Assembly (NCBI GenBank): GCA_026990595.1
Contig: JALXCZ010000028.1
Location: 1-55,862, forward strand
DNA length: 55,862 bases
DNA from: Sulfurovum sp.
GTDB taxonomy: Bacteria > Campylobacterota > Campylobacteria > Campylobacterales > Sulfurovaceae
Direction of reading: 5' to 3'
A program made the translations under genes and the position numbers. Shown here one piece after another: positions 51,537-55,862 of this stretch (the first letter of the stretch is position 1; every line of letters starts with the position of its first letter). Under the pieces are notes generated by a model that saw only the letters and a list, made by a program, of their open reading frames with translations, made no database searches and was not told where the DNA came from.

Positions 51537-52634
51537 ATGAAAAGAAGAGATTTCATTACCACTACGGCACTAGGTGCCTCTGCATTGGCATTTGGCGGAT
51601 GTCACAGAGCTGAAGATAAAACAGAAGCCAACTCGTTCAACATTAACAGAGGGAAAAAAGTCACCCTTAAACTGGCCACCTCTTGGCCCGCCCATTTTCC
51701 CATTATGGGAACAGGGGTCGATACATTTGCCAAACGCTGTAGTGAGCTTAGCGGTGGTACACTGGAGATCAAAATATTTGCCAAGAATATCCTTGTGCCT
51801 GCCCTGCAGGTCTTTGATGCAGCTAGTGCTGCCCAGATAGATGCTTTTCACTCAGGAGTTTACTACTGGAAAGGTAAAAACAGTGCCTTTAGTATTTTTG
51901 GCGGTATGCCCTTGGGGCTTACAAGCGAAGAGATGATCACATGGTTCAAGTTTGCCGGAGGGTATGACCTTTGGCGTGAAATGTATGGAAAATACAATCT
52001 CTACCCTCTTATAGGCGGTACAACCGGTCCACAAATGGGTGGATGGTTCAAAAAAGAGATCAACTCTTTAGCTGATCTTAAGGGACTGAAGATGCGTATC
52101 CCCGGTCTGGGTGGAGAGGTGATGAAAAAACTGGGTGCCAACCCTGTTCTGCTTCCTGCCGGAGAGATCTACACCGCATTGGAACGCGGTACTATTGATG
52201 CTACCGAATGGGTAGGTCCTGCACTTGACAGTATGATGGGCTTTGCCAAAGCAGCCCCATACTACTATGAAGGCTGGCATGAACCGGGTTCCATTTTAGA
52301 GCTCACCTTCAACAAAGCACGCTGGGAGAGACTCAGCTCTGAACATCAAGCCATTATCACAGCAGCCAGTGAGGAGATGACTTCCAATATGCTTCAGGAG
52401 TTTCGTTACAAAAATGCTGTGGCACTGCAAAAACTTCCTAAAACGGTACAGATCAAAACATTTCCTGATGAAATGATGCGTGCTGCAAAAAAAGCACTTG
52501 CAGAGATATTGGCAGATGAAAGTGCCAAAAGCAGTGATTTCAAACGTGTACTGGAGAGCTATGAAGCATTTGTCAAACTCAACCAACCCTGGGATGACAT
52601 CGCAAGAAAACATATTTTAGAAATACGAGGATAA
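51537..52634 (+). CDS. TRAP transporter substrate-binding protein, DctP family
   Basis: The binding protein captures a small organic acid or similar ligand in the periplasm. From the ATG at 51537 it has 365 residues. A twin-arginine signal (MKRRDFITTTALGASALAF) with a lipobox FGGC (Cys22) suggests Tat export and lipidation. The DctP core shows LKLATSWPAHFPIMGTGVDTF, LADLKGLKMRIPGLGGEVM, and ALERGTIDATEWVGPALD. It resembles the mannitol/chloroaromatic-type subgroup. No TRAP permease genes are next to it. AAGGA lies upstream; an earlier start at 51510 is unlikely. Confidence 0.85.
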   Translation: MKRRDFITTTALGASALAFGGCHRAEDKTEANSFNINRGKKVTLKLATSWPAHFPIMGTGVDTFAKRCSELSGGTLEIKIFAKNILVPALQVFDAASAAQIDAFHSGVYYWKGKNSAFSIFGGMPLGLTSEEMITWFKFAGGYDLWREMYGKYNLYPLIGGTTGPQMGGWFKKEINSLADLKGLKMRIPGLGGEVMKKLGANPVLLPAGEIYTALERGTIDATEWVGPALDSMMGFAKAAPYYYEGWHEPGSILELTFNKARWERLSSEHQAIITAASEEMTSNMLQEFRYKNAVALQKLPKTVQIKTFPDEMMRAAKKALAEILADESAKSSDFKRVLESYEAFVKLNQPWDDIARKHILEIRG

Positions 52635-52638
52635 CACA

Positions 52639-53010
52639 ATGAAATATTTTATAATAGCTATGCTTGCCGTAGCTGCTCTGGTCTACTTTCTTTTCTCTGC
52701 CTTTTTTACGGATATACAGATCAATAAATATGACAATATTCAAGCGGTTCAAGAGCAAAAAGCTATTCAAAAAGGCTGGATTCCCGCTATTTTGCCTGAA
52801 TCTGCTTATGAGATAGCCGAAACTCATGATATTGACAAGAATGAACTTTTCGGGAGTTTCAGATACAAAGAGAAAGATGAAGCCTCTTTTCTAAAATACC
52901 TTCAGGCTGTCGGTGATGAAAAAAAGACCATGTACTGGAAAGACTTTCTCTTTAGAGTAGACAAAAAGAAAAATTTTGTGAAATACAGAAACAGAACACT
53001 AACGCAATAA
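52639..53010 (+). CDS. Signal-anchored 123-residue protein, unknown
   Basis: A membrane helix at residues 2-22 (IIAMLAVAALVYFLFSAFF) is followed by a soluble domain. The domain contains KAIQKGWIPAILPESAYEIAE and LFGSFRYKEKDEASFLKYL. It starts 4 bases after the TRAP binding protein stop, with AGGATAACACA before the ATG, so it is in the same operon. It overlaps the convergent MoxR gene by 12 bases. I recognise no family; a periplasmic anchored role fits. Confidence 0.65.
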   Translation: MKYFIIAMLAVAALVYFLFSAFFTDIQINKYDNIQAVQEQKAIQKGWIPAILPESAYEIAETHDIDKNELFGSFRYKEKDEASFLKYLQAVGDEKKTMYWKDFLFRVDKKKNFVKYRNRTLTQ

Positions 53011-54003
53011 ATAGGCAAACTTTCTTACCCACTCTCCCCATGCGGCAGAGCCTTCCACCTCGATGTTGTTCTGCTGCATATCTTTGACCAGCATAATGGC
53101 AAACTCTCCGGGAAGTTGTAGCGAAAAGTACAGTACATTTTCAACTGCTTCTTCACTTGCATTCTCCAAAAGAGCATTGACCAACCCGATAGCAAGTGCC
53201 ATCATCACTTTACTGTCATCTTCTTCGACTATTGTGAGTGTACCGTTCAGTATACTGTTTAAATCAGGAATCTCTTTCATTACTTTTTTAAAGCTGATGT
53301 AGCCTACCGCTGCTTCACGCCCCACCGCCCCGCTGATACTGTCTAAAAGCAAGTCATCATCAATACCAGACTTAATGATACTGTCCACATACTCCCATGA
53401 CCTTGGGGTAGCAAAAGATTTTTCATTGGAGGTAGCATCAAAGGTAAAAAGCATCGATTTGTCATAAGCCAGATAGGCAATAATACTGCTCTGCAACCCT
53501 GCATGAAATGCCCAGACTTTCCAGTCTGCAAAATCCACCTCCATCTCAAAATGCACAAAACGGTTGGCAAGCGGCGGTGGCATTTTGTAGACCACCCCTC
53601 TGTCATTTTCACGGTTACCTGCAGCCACTATACTCCACCCCGCAGGCAGTTCATACTCCCCTACTTTACGGTCAAGTATGAGTTGATAGGCTGAAGCCTG
53701 CACGGCTGGGGGTGCAGTATTTATCTCATCTAGGAACAAGATGCCTTTAGAGTCTGGCTCTGAAGGCAAAAAGCTAGGCTTTGCCCACACACCCTCGTTT
53801 GTTTCTGCATTAAAAAACGGGATACCTTTTAGGTCAGTCGGATCAAGCAGAGACAAACGCAAGTCCAAGAACTCCAACTCCTGCTCTTTTGCGATCTGCT
53901 TTACAATAGAGGACTTTCCAATACCGGGTGCTCCCCAAATAAATACAGGAAGTTTTTGTACAATGAGCCTATTTACAACTTTGGTTATGTCTGATGCTTT
54001 CAT
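52999..54003 (-). CDS. MoxR-type AAA+ ATPase
   Basis: The 334-residue ATPase has Walker A GAPGIGKSS (residues 24-32), Walker B GILFLDEINTAPPAVQ with Asp92-Glu93, and a sensor segment AAGNRENDRGVVYKMPPPLANR. This is the MoxR/AAA_5 class of chaperones that usually act on a vWA-domain partner. No vWA gene is next to it. Instead its ATG overlaps the stop of a helical-repeat protein gene by 4 bases (54000-54003), so that protein is the likely partner or adaptor. Confidence 0.88.
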   Translation of the reverse strand: MKASDITKVVNRLIVQKLPVFIWGAPGIGKSSIVKQIAKEQELEFLDLRLSLLDPTDLKGIPFFNAETNEGVWAKPSFLPSEPDSKGILFLDEINTAPPAVQASAYQLILDRKVGEYELPAGWSIVAAGNRENDRGVVYKMPPPLANRFVHFEMEVDFADWKVWAFHAGLQSSIIAYLAYDKSMLFTFDATSNEKSFATPRSWEYVDSIIKSGIDDDLLLDSISGAVGREAAVGYISFKKVMKEIPDLNSILNGTLTIVEEDDSKVMMALAIGLVNALLENASEEAVENVLYFSLQLPGEFAIMLVKDMQQNNIEVEGSAAWGEWVRKFAYLLR

Positions 54004-55388
54004 AAGAGTCCTAGTTTTTGTGTAATGCTTTCTACAAATGTTTTGTTAGTAGTGAGTTCATTGCGTAAGCGAGTATCTATCTTTAAAATATTGAGTATTT
54101 CCAACGGTACAGAAGCGTTTGATGCTATGCCTTTGGTAATTTCAAATTCATCTCTTTCATAGAGTGCTGTCAATATCTCTACAGGTGTAGCTGTATTGTA
54201 AGCCAGTCCAATGAGAATATCTTTTACATCACTATAATTTTCATAAAGTTCTCTCAGCAATGCTACAGGTGTCGCACTGTTTATCGCCAGGTATTGATAG
54301 GTCTCTTCGATATTTCGTCTATAGATACGCTCTAGACTTTTTGCATCCAAGGTATCATTTCCTGCCATATTTACCAGCAGTGCACTGTTTTTGGATTGTA
54401 ACAGTCTCTCTACTACCTCTTGATCTATAGTCCTGTTGTCACCAAGAGAGCCAAACAATGTTTCATCTATGCACCTCTTTTCTATCTGTGCATACCTCTG
54501 TATAGTGATGGGTTGGTACCAGAGTAACAGCTGTATAACTGTATCACTTTTATACAACAAAGAGCTAAAGAGTACTTCGTCTAACTGCGGATTGGAAGCC
54601 AAAGACTGATTAATCTCCTCTTCGTCTCTTTGTGCATACTTTTGCAGTACGCTTAAAGGTGTAGTGCTGTTGGCAGCTAGATACCTGTCTACCCCTGCAT
54701 CTCTTAGACGCATCAAACGCTCTCTGGTCTCTTTGTCAACATGGGGATTGGTTGCAATGGACTCTCTTAGGGTGATTTTCTGTTTGCCTTTTTGCAAAAA
54801 GGTAATGTTGGGAAATTTTATAAGTACTTCCAGCAGTCTTGGGTCTGTAGCTTCTCGTGCTAAGCGTTTGAGTGTAAGTGAGGAGTAGAGCAGGTCCTCC
54901 TCATTGGGCTTGATCTTAATGTACCTTCGCAAAGTATACATAATGACATCCCTGTCCTCTCTATTGTCCTCATCCTCTTCATGCCATGCGTACATCCCCA
55001 AAAGTTTTACAAAAAGTGAATCACTTATATGGGTATTGCCCAAAAGTCTGAAGATACGCTCCTGATCATTCCCAAGCTTTACACCCATAAGCAGTTCGTC
55101 ATCATTGATACTCTCAGAGAGAAGCTTTTCAAAATCAAGAAGTTTAAAAAGAGGGATACCGTCATCATACGCTGCACAGGAGATATCTTCTTCCACAGGA
55201 TTTAAGGTATGATGCTCTACTACCCCTACAACACCCTCTTCGTAGTCGGCTGTCATCGCTATATCATACTTTTTTAAAAAACGTGCAATCTCTTTGACTG
55301 TAAAGATACCTTCACGCCCAAGAAAAAGTATTTTCTTGCCTTGTGATGATTCTAGTAATTCGGGGAATGTCAATTTTTCTGTAATCAT
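54000..55388 (-). CDS. Helical-repeat (LRV/HEAT-like) protein paired with MoxR
   Basis: The 462-residue protein has an N-terminal small domain (about 1-90), with GKKILFLGREGIFTVKEIAR and NDDELLMGVKLGNDQERIF, which could be BRCT-like. From about residue 130 it forms tandem helical repeats of 24-30 residues with a shared pattern, LAxNxxTPxxxLxxLxxxxD. Examples are RYLAANSTTPLSVLQKYAQR, LAINSATPVALLRELYENY, LAYNTATPVEILTALYERD and GIASNASVPLEILNILKI. It resembles leucine-rich variant repeats. It is the first gene of the two-gene operon with the MoxR ATPase. The function is unknown; a scaffold that the ATPase remodels is a guess. Confidence 0.72.
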   Translation of the reverse strand: MITEKLTFPELLESSQGKKILFLGREGIFTVKEIARFLKKYDIAMTADYEEGVVGVVEHHTLNPVEEDISCAAYDDGIPLFKLLDFEKLLSESINDDELLMGVKLGNDQERIFRLLGNTHISDSLFVKLLGMYAWHEEDEDNREDRDVIMYTLRRYIKIKPNEEDLLYSSLTLKRLAREATDPRLLEVLIKFPNITFLQKGKQKITLRESIATNPHVDKETRERLMRLRDAGVDRYLAANSTTPLSVLQKYAQRDEEEINQSLASNPQLDEVLFSSLLYKSDTVIQLLLWYQPITIQRYAQIEKRCIDETLFGSLGDNRTIDQEVVERLLQSKNSALLVNMAGNDTLDAKSLERIYRRNIEETYQYLAINSATPVALLRELYENYSDVKDILIGLAYNTATPVEILTALYERDEFEITKGIASNASVPLEILNILKIDTRLRNELTTNKTFVESITQKLGLL

Positions 55389-55629
55389 GCTTTAGTATAG
55401 CATAGAGGATTTTAAATCGGAGTTAATCAGTCTTATTTATTCCTCTATATACTGCCCACTATCAATAAATACAAAACTTTCTGTGATGCAATATTTCTAA
55501 AAGGGAAGACGGTTCTTTTTAAAAAAACTGCAAATATATTGAAAAGTTTTGGATGTTACATACTGGCACCTCTAAAAACCTTAAAAAACTTTAGCTAAAA
55601 TAGTCCTTATTATATTCTAAGGAAAAAGT

Positions 55630-55862
55630 ATGCAAATTGTCGGTCAGGTCATCAAGGGTACGGTTGTTGTTGTCGATATTTATGGGAAAGAGCAAACTTT
55701 AGGTAAAGGGCAAACTATTGTTCTGGGAGATACCATTAAAGCCAAGAGTGAAGATGCCTATGTTCTCTTCGATACCAATCCTGATCCTGTACTCATCTCA
55801 AAATCTGATGCTATAGAAGTAGATGAAGATTTCCTGGACTACCTTGCAGCTCAAGCCAAAAA
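55630..55862 (+). CDS. N-terminus of a probable type I-secreted adhesin, cut by window edge
   Basis: The frame opens with an ATG at 55630 (AAGGA upstream) and runs past the end. The first about 77 residues read MQIVGQVIKGTVVVVDIYGK, then TLGKGQTIVLGDTIKAKSE. The pattern (a strand, V-D-x-x-G, L-x-x-G-x, GDTI) matches the N-terminal retention module of LapA-like and T1SS-143 adhesins. If right, the gene is large, repeat-rich and lies outside this window. The 241-base upstream gap (55389-55629) is AT-rich and shows no other gene. Confidence 0.55.
   Translation, partial: MQIVGQVIKGTVVVVDIYGKEQTLGKGQTIVLGDTIKAKSEDAYVLFDTNPDPVLISKSDAIEVDEDFLDYLAAQAK

Overview
The window looks like a chromosomal segment of a chemolithotrophic Campylobacterota bacterium, most like Sulfurovum or Sulfurimonas. 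This is judged from gene content and protein style; no search was run. Supporting signs are the type-E succinate:quinone reductase operon (flavoprotein, iron-sulfur protein, two-CCG-motif SdhE), a small class II superoxide reductase, a RibBA with a degenerate second domain, a stand-alone Suf operon and an AT-rich genome. Several starts are TTG, GTG or possibly ATT, each chosen by a Shine-Dalgarno sequence.

Layout. 1-6.5 kb: two lipoproteins (one an M30-like metallopeptidase), truD, gph, an FAD oxidoreductase and thiL. 6.6-12 kb: a cluster-less SdhB-like protein, sdhABE and superoxide reductase. 12-18.3 kb: a small membrane protein, a membrane/vWA-like gene pair, an S41 protease lipoprotein, family 4 uracil-DNA glycosylase and a 7TMR-DISM diguanylate cyclase. 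18.3-21.4 kb: acs and ribBA on the minus strand. 21.5-21.8 kb: tRNA-Gln and initiator tRNA-Met behind a consensus promoter.

21,727-32,078: an integrated filamentous phage (inovirus) of about 10.3 kb, bounded by perfect 51-bp direct repeats of the 3' part of tRNA-fMet. It is the standout feature. Reading leftward it carries a tyrosine integrase, a pV-like ssDNA-binding candidate, the major coat protein pVIII followed by a hairpin, several tiny hydrophobic coat-like ORFs missed by length cutoffs, pIII-like adhesin, pVI-like protein, pI/Zot ATPase, pIV secretin and an HUH rolling-circle Rep split by a frameshift. On the opposite strand are a small HTH repressor with two matching palindromic operators and a membrane-anchored, zinc-finger, Mrr-type nuclease. 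Next to that nuclease is a GC-rich hairpin that could be the packaging signal or an origin.

32-55.9 kb: rhodanese lipoprotein, sodB, a HAD phosphatase, sufBCDE plus a SufT-like DUF59 gene, a phosphate-type porin co-transcribed with a PycTM/beta-propeller fusion, polX, a DEAD-box helicase with a long leader, a GIY-YIG protein with a probable ATT start, metG, a Mur-ligase-like N-domain protein, a methyltransferase, a TRAP-type binding protein, a MoxR ATPase paired with a helical-repeat protein, and the start of what may be a large type I-secreted adhesin.

The best candidates for something undescribed are the inovirus with its nuclease cargo and split Rep, the PycTM-propeller fusion beside a porin, the membrane/vWA pair with repeated acidic LFGD motifs, and the MoxR/repeat-protein pair.
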